Notes: generated from the letters alone by a model not told the origin. Positions 26,137 through 38,993 are shown, counted from the first letter of the stretch. The stretch is 64,000 nucleotides of DNA from Diphasiastrum complanatum (GCA_029204225.1 CM055110.1:48857201-48921200); one strand, 5' to 3'. Numbers and translations: made by a program.

Positions 26137-26982
26137 GACTTGCACCTGAGAGGCAAAGATAGCATAAGAATAAGCATGGAGATTTGTAGCTGATGTGCAA
26201 AGACTTGCAACTTACAGATGAAGACACTAATGATAATATGATGGAGACACTTGCTGATATGAGAGACCGCTTACTAATAAAGGATAGTCATGTCTAACCA
26301 TTGCTATCTTCAAACATGTTTGGAACGTAGACTTTCAAGTGTTTTTGTTTTGGGCTTTCAGGCCCCAATGAGTGGCCAAAGGTCCCACGTGACTTTTATT
26401 GGCCCTAACTAAAGCAGCCCCGGCCCTAACTTCTCCTCCATTGCAGAACTGCACCTCCTTTCACCTATTGTTATCAAGCTAGCCCTATCGACTCTCCTTA
26501 CGTTGCTGAAATCTTTCAAAAAGGGTTTTTGGACACGCTAAAGCTATTGGGAACATTAGTTTGTTGTTTTATTACTTCATTAGCAGGTGTAGAAAAATCT
26601 TGGATGTTGGAACTTGGAAGCGTCTTTGAATGATTAAAGACAACTTTCTTGTTTTCTGGATTGATTCAAGACTTTAAGAGAGTCTTCCTACCGCTAGGGT
26701 GCCCAGATCCAGCTATTAATATCCCATATCATTGCTTGAAATTGCGCAATGGAGAGGCCATCTTTGAAGATTTTCATACCTCCCAACCTAAATCAACACA
26801 TGGGATCTCAAAACCCTAAAAACCACCAAAATAAAGGCTAGCAACATTTCAAACATTTGATCGTCGCAATATTTATAGCTCAAGTTCACATTGTTCTAGA
26901 TGATCTAAGTACATTTTGTTCCAGATAATGTTCCAAGAGACATCAACACATTGTACATGACATGAGTAATCTATAAATGAGT
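26137..26982. other. No gene recognised
   Basis: Sequence between gypsy A and the LTR of gypsy B. It has no recognisable domain and could include the unassigned 3' end of element A. Confidence 0.5.
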
Positions 26983-27468
26983 TGTCATGCCCGATTCGGA
27001 CTGATCTCAGATTATTATCACTTAAGGAGGGCAGTAGGCCTACCTCGACCCGTAAATTCATTATGATTATGAGGGGGGGCGGTGGGGCTCACATGGATTT
27101 ATGGTCATAATTAATGGTTGGAGGCCTAAAACTCAAGATGGTGGATACATATGGGTATAACAGTGACTCATAGGAGAAATAGATGAGATGGCCCAGTTAG
27201 GCTGCTGATGTGTCCAGTGACACAGTGCACTACTAGTGGTGCATGGGCCTTGGAGGGTATAAGTATACCCATAAGGCTCTCACTAGTGTATGTTTGATTT
27301 TGGTGATAGTGACTACATGTTGGTGTGAGTCCTCCTATTGAGTTGATTGATCCATGGCTTGGGGGCTAGATCCGAACGATCTAGGTTTGGTTGGGTTGGT
27401 TTCTCCACCATCCGATGCCCTATTGTTTCCTTGTCGCAATTTGCCTAATCTTGAATCTGTGGTGACGA
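26983..27468 (+). mobile_element. Probable 5' LTR of gypsy element B
   Basis: Starts TGTCATGCCCGATTC, a start typical of plant gypsy LTRs. It has a TATA-like GGTATAAGTATACCC near 27257 and ends in GTGACGA, where a terminal ACA may have decayed. A tRNA-iMet-like primer site follows at 27476-27489 (GGGTATTAGAGCCA, one or two mismatches from the usual TGGTATCAGAGCCA). Boundaries are estimated, as no second copy lies in the window. Confidence 0.5.
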
Positions 27469-27475
27469 CTTGAAA

Positions 27476-27489
27476 GGGGTATTAGAGCC
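27476..27489 (+). other. Primer-binding site (tRNA-iMet type) of gypsy B
   Basis: TATTAGAGCCAAAGC resembles the 3' end complement of initiator tRNA-Met, placed a few bases after the proposed LTR. Confidence 0.5.
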
Positions 27490-28473
27490 AAAGCTAGGCG
27501 GTTTTGCTGTTGGGAAGTACTCAAAAGAAGTCCAAAAATTGGAGCGTAGATCTTTAAAAGCTGGGGTCCTGATTCTTGGAATTTGGAACAAAGTGTGGAG
27601 CAAGAGCTTGGAGGGGTGGATCTCTTCCCAAAGTCATGGTTCTTTTCGAGAGAATTTGGTTGTAAAGTAAGTGCACTACCAAAGTTTGCAACTGGTGTGA
27701 TAAATCAAGCTCTTGAAAGGTGATTTTGAAAGGAGTAGGAATTCACTCTTTGCCTAGAGTTTTTTGCAATTTGCCTTTGTTTCTTGCTTTTGGAATGTAA
27801 GAAAAAATTTCAGCCCTTAAGAGGGTTGCTGCCCTTTTTTTAAGGCTGAAAATTTGCTTTTTCAAAAGGCTGGTTTTGAGTGCTTGTTAAGCAAGGAAAC
27901 CAAAAAATATATATTTTCCTTTGAGTGGTGGTTTTGGCTGAGTTTTTGCTTCGCTTGCTTCTTGTTAAGAGAAATATAGCTTCACAGTTTTTTAGACCAT
28001 TTTGATGGCTGTCTTTTTTGCATGAAAGTGAAACTTGGTGTTCAATTTTCTGAACTCTGAGTGAAAAATTCCTTTTGGTTTTTGGCATCCTTATTCACTG
28101 TTTTTACACAAACTGTAAAAGTGAAACAAATAAGAAATTAACCTGTTGTACATTAAGCAATCGGAAGACAGTAGTAAGTAGAGTTGCTTGGATGTCAAAG
28201 AAACATTTACAAACCGTAAATCACAGGAAAGGAAGCTAAACAAGAGCTAAGCAAGGGGTCTAATTGCAGGGTTCAGAAGATGGCAGAGTGCGCAACTTTG
28301 CCCTGCTGACAAATGCTTCTGAACATAGCTGTGCTATAGCTCAACTCTGATAACCTACAAAGCAAACATCTGCACCTCTCCTTCACCCTGCAAGCAAATA
28401 TCACATAGTAACAGAAGAAAATTTTCTGATCTGTGCGCACTGCTGGCTGCAGGTGCCCCACCTCCCAGTGCGC

Positions 28474-28477
28474 CATC

Positions 28478-28514
<37 letters not shown>
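28474..28514. repeat. (CT)n microsatellite
   Basis: About 40 bases of CT repeats inside the leader of gypsy B. Confidence 0.9.
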
Positions 28515-28929
28515 ATGGCAGGCTACTCAAGCTTCATGAAGGAGAAGCTCGGGCCTGCTACTACTTGGCCTCGGGCAGATTGAAGGAGATCGGGCCCAAG
28601 ACTCCTCAAATAGAGGGAAAAAAAGGGGGATAAGGTTAACGCTTGTGCAATAGGGCTTTTTTTATTTTTTCTTCTTAATATCTTAAACGACTTTCGTAGC
28701 TTATTGGTTTCCGAAAATTTAATGGCAGTCGCTAGACACTAAATTGATATTAATGCCTTCAATGTCTTTTTTGAGTTGCCAAATGAAATAATGAGTTTGT
28801 AAAAGCATTTCCAAGCATGTGCCTTCATAAAAAATGGAAATTTTTTTATGATTCTTGCTTTGACAAACACTGCATTTTTTCACAAACTTGCTAATTAGGA
28901 AAAACAATATCTTTTTCCCTAGGCATTAT

Positions 28930-31730
28930 GGCAAACGGCGAAGTTCCCGTTCTTGGAGAAGAGTTTCCCTCCTCTCCCGGAATTTGACCAGCATCTCCAC
29001 GTGGAAGGCCCGATTGACCCTAACCAACTACTTCACACATTAAGTAAAGTCGTACTGGAACTTCACCAAAGCAATAAACAACACGACAACCAAATGCAAT
29101 ATCTTTTTAATCAGTTACAATCCATTAACTCCAACAACTTGGGCTATCAACCGGACATGTTTACTTGTAGAAAGAAATTTAAATGCCCCAAAGTCGTTGA
29201 AGATGGATAAACCATTGGTCAAGCTATTTCGAGTAAGAGTCAAAATTTTAGGAAAAGATGTAAACTTAATACTTGATTCTGGAAGCACTAACAATTTTAT
29301 AAATTCTTGGCTTGTGCAAAAGTTTCTGGTGCCCTCCATGGCCAGTGATCACTGACATGTGGTCCACTTAGCCTCAGGGTCGGACATAAAGATCTGAGAT
29401 GTCAAAGTTCCTAATTTGAAGCTTCGGATGCAGGACTATGTTGAGCGACTCGATTTTCACATCATGAATCTCAATCGCAATCATGTTATCCTAGGCTGAG
29501 TGGTCTTTTAGCAAATCAGATTCTTTAAAAACATATTATAAAAGACACTCATTGGTATTCAAAGATAACTATGGTAAAAATGTCTCTATTTTTGGAGAGA
29601 TTGATGTAATCCCACTGGCAATGGTTTTCTTGGTTGAATTAATGAAAAAACTAAAGAAATCCAATTATGAATTGTCTCATCTTGTTTTGAAATCTCGCTT
29701 GCATTGTGATATTGTTAATGAATCTGATGTAAATAGTTTCTAATTGTAACACTGAAATTTCTCATAAATCAAAGAATACCTTAGGATGGGACACATTAGG
29801 CCAAGTAAATCACAATGGGGAGCACCCGTTCGTCTTAAGGATAAGAAGGATGGGAGTTTCCAATTATGTGTGGATTACAAGGGTCTAAACAAACTTACCA
29901 TAAAAAATAAATATCCGCTACTTAGAATGGATGATCTCAAAGATCAACTATGTGGCACGAAATTCTTCACGAAAATCGATCTTCAGACGAGATATCATCA
30001 GATCAAGGTACATCCGGATGATGTATCTAAAACTGGTTTTAGGACGAGATTTAGCCATTACGAGTTCCTAGTAGTACCTTTTGGTTTGACCAAGATTACT
30101 AGCCAATTCGAATCAATAAGTCCGATTCCAGCAAGGCCAGTTAAAACCAAGGGAAAAAAAAAAATCAAAAACTTTTTTTAAATGTTTTTTGTTTTCTTAA
30201 GTTTCTAAACCTTTCTTATAAAACCGGTTTTTTAATGCTATTTACAACATTGTATATCTACTAGTAACTATTGTATTCATGACATGTGCATCAATTTGTC
30301 TACATGTTTGTCCATTGAGCAATTTGAGCTGCGAACAACAACTTATGCAATTGAATAAACATGAATGATGTATTCTGAAAAATGCCATAGTCCAACATCA
30401 TGAATCATTAGCGAACCAAAAGTGATGAAAGTTCAAATCTATGTTGCTTCTGACTTTGATATAAAATGATTGATTAATATCATGGGAAGATGCAAACTCC
30501 AGTGCTAAAAGAAAAGAATAATCAAAGACTGATAGTCAAAATCATTCTAACATCTAAGGCTAAAAGGGTTAAAACTAAGGTGCTAGAGGACATTGGAACT
30601 ATCAACTGCATAAAACAAAAAAACATTTGCAACGTTCCGATCCGGAATGCTCTAGGCTCTTGAAACCATTCCACAACGAGCATTCCAAAACACGACGCAC
30701 GTACGGTTCAAAATACCAATCAGAATACTCAAAATTCTTATTCCTATAAACTGTTAAAACCAGTAATCAATAGTAAATCAAATTTTTTTTTTCCAGTTCG
30801 AATTGGATTTCGGTTCAAACTGGCTCCAAACAATTCAAGTGATTCGAACCACGGTTATGGATTTGAGAAATGCACCAGCAACTTTCCAACAAATGATGAA
30901 CGATATGTTTCATCCTTTCTTGGGAAAGTTCGTTGTAGTGTTTCTAGATGACATTTCGATCTATAGTAGAACACTAAAAGAGCATGTAAAGTATGCACAA
31001 GTCAGATATACTACTCAAGAAAAAGAGCTTTTTGTGATGATCCCTGATCTGAAATCATGGAGACATTACCTGTATGGTAATAAGTTCATGGTGAACACAG
31101 ATCATCAACCTCTAAAATACTTTTGTAATCAGAATGACTTGAGAGGTCGTAAGGCCCAATGGGCAGAACTCATGCAGGAATTCGACTTTGAAATGCAATA
31201 TATCAAAGGAACCACCAAACGTGTGGCTAATGCACTTGGTCGAATTGGTGAAATAAACGAACTTTTCTTCACTGAGATCAACACAGATTTTTATTTCCCT
31301 GAGGGGTCTTTGAGAAAAAAAACCCGCTCTTTGGGACCAATCTGGAAGAGGGTTCTAGCATATTCATCAAGCGAAACTGATTTACAGGGTGATCAGTCTG
31401 GGAGAAAGGATAAAAAGAGTGTTGATGGCTTCTCTATCCGTACTGAACTTTTGTTCAGAAAAAGGAAGATATATGTGTGACGTGCCCGATGTGGATGCAA
31501 TTATAAAGAAAATTCTTTATAAATGTCATGACTCAACTTGTGCAAGACATCCAGGCATATATCGTACTTTAGATTTGGAATGAAGGAATTTTTATTGGCC
31601 AAAACTTGAACCCTTTGTAGAATCTAGGCCGAACGCCTTAAGGTTGGTGGTTTGTTACATCCATTGGTCGACAATCTTACCAAATTGGCTGCGTTTATTC
31701 CGAAAAAGACCACCGCAAAGGCTTCTGATT
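28930..31730 (+). pseudogene. Ty3/gypsy retrotransposon B: gag start, protease, split RT, RNase H, integrase start
   Basis: Gag-like N-terminus with HVEGPIDPNQLLHTLSKV (about 28990). Retropepsin-like protease with LILDSGSTNNFIN (about 29270), broken by stops. RT from about 29786 with [27 protein letters not shown] and FTKIDLQTRYHQI, cut at PFGLT by a 769-bp insertion. RT resumes with [14 protein letters not shown] and the catalytic FLDD (about 30945). A deletion joins the RT thumb (EHVK) directly to RNase H (QVRYTTQEKEL, NTDHQPLKYF). Integrase zinc-binding residues HPGIYRTLDLE occur at about 31550 and a scrap of integrase core at about 31670-31720. Sequence blocks are close to those of element A, so the two belong to one lineage. 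Confidence 0.88.
30083..30867. mobile_element. hAT-like non-autonomous insertion inside the RT of gypsy B
   Basis: The RT frame stops at FGLT and resumes with NAPATF, with foreign AT-rich sequence at 30091-30859. Flanking 8-bp repeats, GGTTTGAC and GATTTGAG, match at six of eight bases, and removing one copy plus the insert restores the reading frame order. Left end CAAGATTAC. Right end on the opposite strand CATAACCGTGG, similar to the 19.56-kb MITE. Inverted TTCGAATCA motifs lie near both ends. The target repeat has mutated, so the insertion is old. Confidence 0.6.
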
Positions 31731-32940
31731 TAGGCGTCGCTGTTGAAGAGAGCTTCAGGAGAAGAGTCTTTTGAGAGTTCGAGATTTACGGCGGGTTGAA
31801 AGCGGAAAGAAAAGCACTGGAGCACAGTTTCTAGCTTACAGAGGCTTGTCAAGCTTGAAACTATGTGAGGATTCAGAGACAGGACTTGTCAATTGAATCT
31901 AAAAAGCAGAGAGACAGAATTTTAAAAATTTCGTAAAGAGGATGCTTGGTGTTTATAATCGGTGTGCATTCAAACAGACACCATTTTGAGAATGGTTTGA
32001 AGCATCAGACTCCCAACAGTAGGACGACCTCAGAGAAAGAGGATTGGCCTGTCAAAGAGCTGTAAACAACCAGCCAAGTTCAAATTTGCAAGAAAAACCC
32101 TAGCCTAGGATTTGGAAGCACAAAATCAGAGTTTTCTCTCTATTATGAACCATTTTCGAAGCTGTAAAGCTATAGTTGTGGGTCTTTATGGCCGTGGACA
32201 GCTGTGTGCAGTACAATACGTTGGATCTGTGTGAGTTGGGTGGTTAAAACTCTGGAAACCATAGCTAAAGGCTTGTGAAGGAGGAGAGAGGCCATGGACA
32301 GGTCGCGCGAGGTCAAGGAGAGTGGGGACTCAGTGTATTTGAGTGAGTCACAGCTCCAAGGACTTAGTTTAGCGAACTACTTCTAGATCGTCGAATCTAG
32401 ATCCATGATAATCAGTGGCTAAGATAAGCTTCTTGTGGTGAAGTGTGGGTCGTTGGATTGTTGTTAGCCATTGGATTGAGGTGAAAGGGGCATTGAAAGG
32501 GACTAAAGGGAGTTCAACTTCATTAAAAAATTTCACTTTGAAATTGGAGTTGGGTCCCAAAGTCCTTGAAGTTTGAGGTTATTTCAAGAAGAAGAAATAG
32601 TTCAAAAACAAGAAAGGCCCTTATTTTCTAGTCCTTAAGCCTATTTGACCCAAACGAAAGACTATAACCTCCAAACGAAGGGCACCCAAACTGTACCTGC
32701 AAGTACGGTATCGCAAAACAGAGTGATTGCAGCGGACGAAGTGTTTGGAGTGCGCCAAAAGTGATTTCACCATTCCATTGGGCACATAGTTGGGAGTTGG
32801 TGACAAGGAGCATTTCAGAAGGCGATGCCGATTTGGCTTTCAATTTGGCAGAAAAGCAACGGGTGGCCTGGTAAGCAAAAAATTGCAGGTCATCATTTTT
32901 TATTTCTGACATCACGGTTGGCCTCGGCATACAGTTTATA
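31731..32940. other. No gene recognised
   Basis: Follows the point where gypsy B integrase homology ends. Short frames only. It could contain retrotransposon leader or LTR sequence that I cannot assign. Confidence 0.5.
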
Positions 32941-33565
32941 TGTCAGAAATTGTGAACTCTTGCAACTTTGTCGCGAAGGTGACGAAGCGAAACGAAGCGA
33001 AGGGCGAACATACCCCAAAGACCGAAAGAAAAGTATTTGAGATTCGGCCCAATGACTAGACGACGAAACACACTGGAAGAAGACACGAAACAAAAGAAAA
33101 TAATTCGCACTGCCAACTGGTAGCTCAACAAGCGTGGTGTATTGTACTTCACGCTTAGCTAAAAGAAACAGCGAAAACAGAGAATAACTAACTAGTTGAT
33201 TAGCATTAACTTGTCCTGTAATTCTTTGATAAACTATCTTGTAAACTCCACACAGTGGAGATAGATACGCATTTAGATTAACACAAAAGATAGGACAAAA
33301 TAGGGACGATGAGAGACGAGTGAGGAAGATAGAGAGTAGAGTTGTGCATAAAAGTCTGCCAACGAGCAGAACATAGCGAATGAGGTGAGCGTAAGGCCGC
33401 CAAGGAGCGAGACACTGAACAAACGCAAAACAAAAATACAATTGTTCTCTTTTCCACCTCATCATTCGCGTCGTCTTCTCGATTGATTTCGTCATGATCT
33501 GTGATCTATAGTCGCTTGCTTAGGATCCTGAAAACAAAACTGAAACAAAAACAAAATTCGCTACA
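32941..33565 (+). mobile_element. Probable 5' LTR of a Ty1/copia element
   Basis: The right boundary is firm: ...CGCTACA ends at 33565 and is followed at once by a primer-binding site. The left boundary is a guess at TGTCAGAAATTG (32941), which would give a TGT...ACA LTR of 625 bp. Confidence 0.45.
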
Positions 33566-33579
33566 TGGTATCAAAGCCC
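33566..33579 (+). other. Copia primer-binding site (tRNA-iMet type)
   Basis: TGGTATCAAAGCCC matches the usual copia site TGGTATCAGAGCC with one mismatch. A second, degraded copy of the local sequence (TCGCTACATGATATC) follows about 22 bases later. Confidence 0.8.
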
Positions 33580-33630
33580 CAGGTTATCGCTACATGATAT
33601 CTGAGCAGTGATTCTCTTAGACAACACAAT

Positions 33631-34470
33631 ATGGCTACAACAATTCAGATGAGAATAGCAATCAGTCTTGATGGCAAAAACTAAAGAGTATAGAAATTCA
33701 AAATCAAAACACTTTTGAAGGGTGAAGGCATCTGGTCGGTGACCGAACTCACAAAGGTGCAGCCTCCAGAGGGAGACCCAAGGAGAGCTGAGTGGATCTA
33801 AAAAGACAAACGTGTAATGGCGATCATCATTTCGTCCATTAACAAAGAAATACTCATGCAGATTGAAGATTGTGAGAGCAGCCATGAAGCATGGGAAAGA
33901 CTAAAGCCAAAGTACGAAGTGAGGACTGTCGCTTCGGTGATGCATCTTCATAATCAGCTGCAATCTATGTGATTGGACGGCAACTAGTCGGATCAGCATG
34001 TTGAGAAGATCAGAACGATCTTCGCTCAACTCGCTGCATCAAGGCATGAACACCAAGCCCTAGCACCACAACAACTGATGTACTTCACGAAATCCCTACA
34101 TGTGTCCTATCAGCCATTGAGAATACTCATATTGAGCCTACCAAATATGACATTCGAGAGAGCAATCAGTCTCGTCGTTGATGAAAGACTGATGAGGGAC
34201 GAAAGAGAAGGAACCAGTGACCAGGAGAAGGCCCTTTTCACGAAGGGAAAGAAGGAGAACAAACCCAGACCCAGATTCGACAAGGCGAATACAAAGTCTT
34301 TGAGCAGAGGCAACGACAACCAACAAACATTCTCCTGTGATTATTGTCACAAGCCGGGACACGCAGCCAAAGAACTACCAACAATCAGATCAAACTTGGA
34401 TGAAGCTGATTACCAGTTTACAAAAGTTAAAAATCAGAAATTCTCGAGATCTCGTCAAAAAACACCCTAA
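33631..34470 (+). pseudogene. Ty1/copia gag (UBN2 type) remnant
   Basis: Starts with MATTIQ, 65 bases after the primer site. Several stops fall in the first half. Recognisable blocks: WERLKPKYE, QLMYFTKSLHVSYQPLR (about 34075), FERAISLVVDERLMRDE and a zinc knuckle CDYCHKPGH near 34340. The knuckle's last Cys (pattern CX2CX4HX4C) is replaced by Leu (HAAKEL). No pol follows: the sequence changes character after 34470, so only LTR and gag remain. RNA packaging by this knuckle would be impaired. Confidence 0.75.
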
Positions 34471-35184
34471 AAGAGCACTTTTTCATGATTTTTTGAGATC
34501 CCCTGGGAGATAGCTCTTGAAACTTGGACAGTCACCAGATCTGACCTAGATGCATCCATGAAAATCTCTGTGAGAGTTCTTGATGGAGGAATCACCATTT
34601 TCTAGTGTGTGCGAGGGTTCCCAGAAGCTGAATTTTCAGAACCCTCGTAGAGCATCAAGATCAACTTACCAACACTCGCAAGGTGCCTAAATGAAATTAG
34701 CCTGCCTACATGGTCTGATCTTGAAAATCCAATCACATGAACAAGTTGTGCGAGAGATCACTTTCTGCGAGAGTTGAACCCTCGCAAAACCTTCGCATAG
34801 CAGTCAAATCACCTTCTGAACTCGCAGACTTCCCTGAGGTCTTAGAATTTTGTGAAGAAGGTGTCTACCAAAATTTGGGTGGAACTGAACATGGAAAAGT
34901 GGATTTCACCTAATACGCACTCTAAATTCCGCTATATAAGGGCTGAATTTGAGTCATTTGTCACCTTTGCTAGCGAAGCTCTGCCAAAATTTACACTGAA
35001 ATTATCAAGTTCTCTATTTGCGACCAAACTTCCTACCAGCTATCATCCGATCATACTGAACACCGATCTGCACTCTGAACTACACTTCTTGTCATCCAAC
35101 ACTCGTTATTCACAATTTTCCACACCTTTTTCTATTTTCCACCGTTTTTCCTACTTTTTTGACCTCTAATCATCACTGCTAACA
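34471..35184 (+). other. Possible leader/promoter of the following gag-like element
   Basis: No coding sequence is recognised. GCTATATAAGGGCT at about 34932 is a good TATA box about 250 bases before the ATG at 35185. Several GTGCGAG and CCCTCG motifs recur in 34600-34800. Confidence 0.35.
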
Positions 35185-38100
35185 TGGCCTCCTCATCCTT
35201 TGAAGACTCTGGCACCAAATAGGTGATCCAGCATGAAATCCCCGAGGCCACACAGATTTGGCCTCTACCCTCTGACGCTTTGATCCAACCATGGCTGTAG
35301 ATAGTCGACCTGTGAAAATTGTCAACATTTCCTTGTCTAGTTTTAGGCCAAAATTGCTAAAAATGGCACATAGTTTAGGATCTGACTTTTCACACGTGTG
35401 AAACAGGTCTAGATATTTTTAGTAAGTGTATTTTTTCAGTATGAAGAAGTGTCAAACTTCAAGACCTTCGAAATGAGTCCATTTTCATGTATTTTGGACA
35501 TATATGCCAATTTTACCTATATAGGGCATATTTTAGGTAAGGAGGGTCTAGAGAGAGGAGAGAGAGTCATCTCTCTCAGCTATATATAGCAGGTAGGCCG
35601 TGGAGAAACAGGTTGGAGCAGATCCATTGTATTCATTTGCTTAATGAGAGATTTTTCTATTGGGTTCTCCTTCCATTGTTGGCATTGTGTAGTGATTGAG
35701 TTCAAGCTTTGTGTGTATGATCTTAGGTGCTTTCCAAAAGTGATAGGCTGATGTATTATGGACTGTATAATGCTATTTTGGGCCGCACTTGATGTTTATG
35801 GAAGTTTCCATTTGTGATAAATGCTTTTTGATCAAGTTCTTTGCATTCTAGGTAGCATAGAATGTGTTGCCAATTCCTAGCTTATGTAGTTTGGAGTGCA
35901 AGCATTCAAGCCAATGATCTTGGAGTTTAGATCCACTTAGGATCTGTATTTTTCACACGACCCACTTCTAGAGGCAGTGGGTTTTCACCCAGCGCTTTTC
36001 CATTCTGAGATTAACATGGGCCCTGCCCTTCACGCTTACGCCACCTGGGACAAGGAAAAGACTCGTTTCCACTTTCTGTACCAAGGTACCACAGGATTAA
36101 CGCAGACTCAATGGTCACCATTGGCATTATGTCCGATGATCGTCAGCCCATCTCCCATCACCACGCCAAAACTCTGATCAAGTCTTTCGTCACCCAAACT
36201 GCATTGGAAGTCCCAATTCAGACTAACAATGGTTACCAGATAAATGTTATCACGAAACCCGTCATTCAAATGACTGCACATCTATTGAATAACTTTCTGG
36301 TTATTTCAACATTTTGCAAGGACAGAATCTAGTCTAAGATGCTGAGTCAGATAGTGGAATCCTTTCTGGAATTCTCTGGCCCCTCTGTTGTGCCATACGA
36401 CTGGCATAGCTTCCTAATTCATGAACTAACCAACTCCATCAAACCCAACAATCGTGAGCGTATCGCAGCAGGCCCCCTGTTGTGTAACTTTGCCTGTGCA
36501 CTTCTCGAGGCAAAAGTGTACGATTTTCAATGCTCATCCCTTTTGTCTACCCTCGTGCCACACACTAACCTTTATCCGCCATCTCAAGCATCCACCTCCT
36601 CCCAACCTGTAGTTATTAACACAACAGCCAGCAAACTAATGCGTGGCACTGCCTCTACATCCACATCTCCACCTGCTACCCAAAGACATGCCTCCACTAC
36701 TACACTAACCACCCCATCAACCACCGTCACTTCTTCTTCTGTGCAACCCCCCACTCCGATCTCTGTTGTCGCTACCTCTCTTCATGTTCCATCCACATCT
36801 GTTTCTGTGTCCACCCCCGTTTCCTCTGTTGATACGATTCCTATCTATGTTCCGTTATTCACTACTCCGTCCATCACCATCGCATCCTCCATCACTCCTG
36901 CCGCCACCGTTGCTTCCATTCCATTCAATCCTTCTGATTCTCAATTGTCTCCAGACACTCTGGCATGGATGCAAGTCATCAAATTTTCACCCCCATGCCA
37001 GACTCTTTCTGCTCCATCTTCGCCTTCTTCCATACTCCACACTACCCTTCAGTTCCGGACAAACCGTCCTCACCCATGTTTCCATAGTTGCTTCTCAAAC
37101 CCACCTGCTTCACCACCAAAGGTTGCCGAGGGCAACCAACCGTTGCCTGATGACGCATTTATTCAAACAATTTTCGTACCATCGCCAGATTGGGCTGATC
37201 CTATCGCCCCAAATGGCATCAGGTCCAATGAGAACCTGATAGAAAATAATGATGACGTTATTCCACAAGTCATCGGGGCTGATACAAACAACACAAGTCC
37301 CTATCAGTGCCAATGTACCGGCTGCTCCCACAGACCTAACGATGGCGTACCAGACTCTAAGAAAATACATCCTGGATGCGGTAGCGGCCAAAGCCATTCT
37401 GGAAAGCAGGGTACTATACTTGGCGATGAGTAACACACAGCTACGAGCAGACCTCACCAAGTTGCAGCACGAACTGATTCTAACGCACCAACATGAACAA
37501 GAAGGGCTCCAGGAGATTGCCAAGCTGCAGTAGAAGGAGGAAGGCCTCAACAAATATATCCAAAGCCTCTCCAAAGCGCTGACAGAGGCCTCCACAAAGG
37601 TGTGGGAGCTTCAATCTGAAGTGTCCCAAGGGCTTGCTCCCATCCAGACGCAACTAAACCTTTTGGAAGCAGAGAATACGCTCCTGGGGATGGAGGTCAA
37701 AGCCCTACAAGATGAAAAGCTCATCTGGTTAGCTCAACCTGCACCAGACTCAAGCCGCTTTCTCAATTAGAAATTAATCTTCTTTAGCATCAGGTGCAGG
37801 TTTATAACCAAACCTTAAACAACTACCACGCAGAGTTCAACAAATATCGAACAAGTGCAACTCATGAGCTCGCCCAGGCCAAGCAAGCCCTCAAGGTGTG
37901 CCAAAAATTCATGGACACGAAGGCCCAGCCCACCCCCGTGGTAACTCCACCGCCATCGATTTTTTACGCTGCACAGGCCAGTACTAGCCAAGACCAAAGC
38001 CAACAAGCAGTAGAGGGATTTAACCAAGATCAAGGGTCTGAAGGCCAAGATCAAGGGCAAACATATATGGCTGCTGAGACGCGAGACCAGGGCCAAGGCG

Positions 38101-38993
38101 TAGATACCAACCAAAGCCAAGCCACATCATCCAGAGGTTCACGCACGATATCTGCCAGTCGGGCCTTTCGAAGACCCAAGTCCGTGGAGGAGAAAATCAA
38201 CGAATTCCTATCAAAGTATCCCCACGAGTCATCAAGAGGCGGTTGACAGATATCGTTTTCAGCTCAGACCATAAAGGGCAAAGAACTGCAAGCATTACCT
38301 GCCCTCCAACCACAACCAGAGTGGTGTCAGCAGTTGTTCGAAAGAGACCCTACGGCCATCAAAGCCTATGTGACGAGTCCACAACAATTACGGGTGAACG
38401 CGCACTTCCTGCCATGTACACGAAGATCCAAATGGGCGAAATGCGGCACCCCTCTGGACAAGATCACACTTCAGAATTTTAATTGGCCGATCATACAGTC
38501 AGAATATGGGTGGACTACGGATGTAGATGCCAGAAGGGCTCTCACCACGTTCGCAAACCATTATATCAATTGTCCTGATCCAACAGTCCGTGTGGCAGCC
38601 ACTTACGTCCGGGACTTAGAACATCTAATGGGGATCGAGACTAAATGGGACAATTTTCTCTTATGCATATTCTTTGACATTAATAAGGCGCTACCTTCAG
38701 ACAAAGTCGAAGATCAGCTGCCAATTGCTCGTGTGTATTACCGAGCTGCACTTCTGGGCGATCCATGGACACGCAGATTCCAAACATGGGTCGCTGCGAG
38801 GAGTCCACAAGTCCCTTCACACGCCCAAGGACTTGAAGAAACTGGACCGCCTCAACTTTATGGAGGATGACCACCTACCTGATCCAGCAAAGGCGGGCGA
38901 AGAAAACGATATACTAAACCGGCAGAGTGCCGAGGGACCGACACTACTTCAGGCCGTGAGTCCTGTTGGGGGTATTCCCAACAAAGTGTAAAT
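35185..38993 (+). pseudogene. Gag-like, coiled-coil retroelement ORF, broken
   Basis: I do not recognise the family. From ATG 35185 (MASSSFEDSG) a frame with early stops is cut by a solo LTR (35311-35957), then continues in shifting frames. 36111-36332 and 36339-37433 hold a globular part (FLEFSGPSVVPYDWHSFL), then a long Ser/Thr/Pro-rich stretch. Around 37430-37900 is Leu/Gln/Glu-rich sequence likely to form coiled coil, then a Gln/Asp/Gly-rich repeat with several GQDQ- and DQGQ-like motifs (37980-38110). 38334-38870 encodes a helical-looking domain (YGWTTDVDARRALTTFANHY). Length, low-complexity linker and coiled coil suggest the gag-like ORF of a large non-autonomous retroelement. A host gene is possible but less likely because of the breaks and surroundings. 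Confidence 0.5.
35306..35962 (+). mobile_element. Solo LTR, 647 bp, with 5-bp target-site duplication
   Basis: The LTR is 35311-35957, beginning TGTGAAAA and ending TTTTTCACA, an inverted-repeat pair with TG...CA ends. CGACC flanks it at 35306-35310 and 35958-35962. A TATA box (AGCTATATATAGCAGG, about 35580) marks + orientation. No internal retrotransposon sequence remains, so it arose by recombination between two LTRs. It interrupts the gag-like ORF. Confidence 0.9.

Noticed and set aside
32893-33495. 200-codon - strand frame
   Set aside because: It lies antisense within the proposed copia LTR and has no recognisable domain.
36766-37239. 157-codon + frame overlapping the gag-like ORF, and a 161-codon - frame at 37110-37595
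   Set aside because: Alternative frames of low-complexity Ser/Thr/Pro coding sequence.
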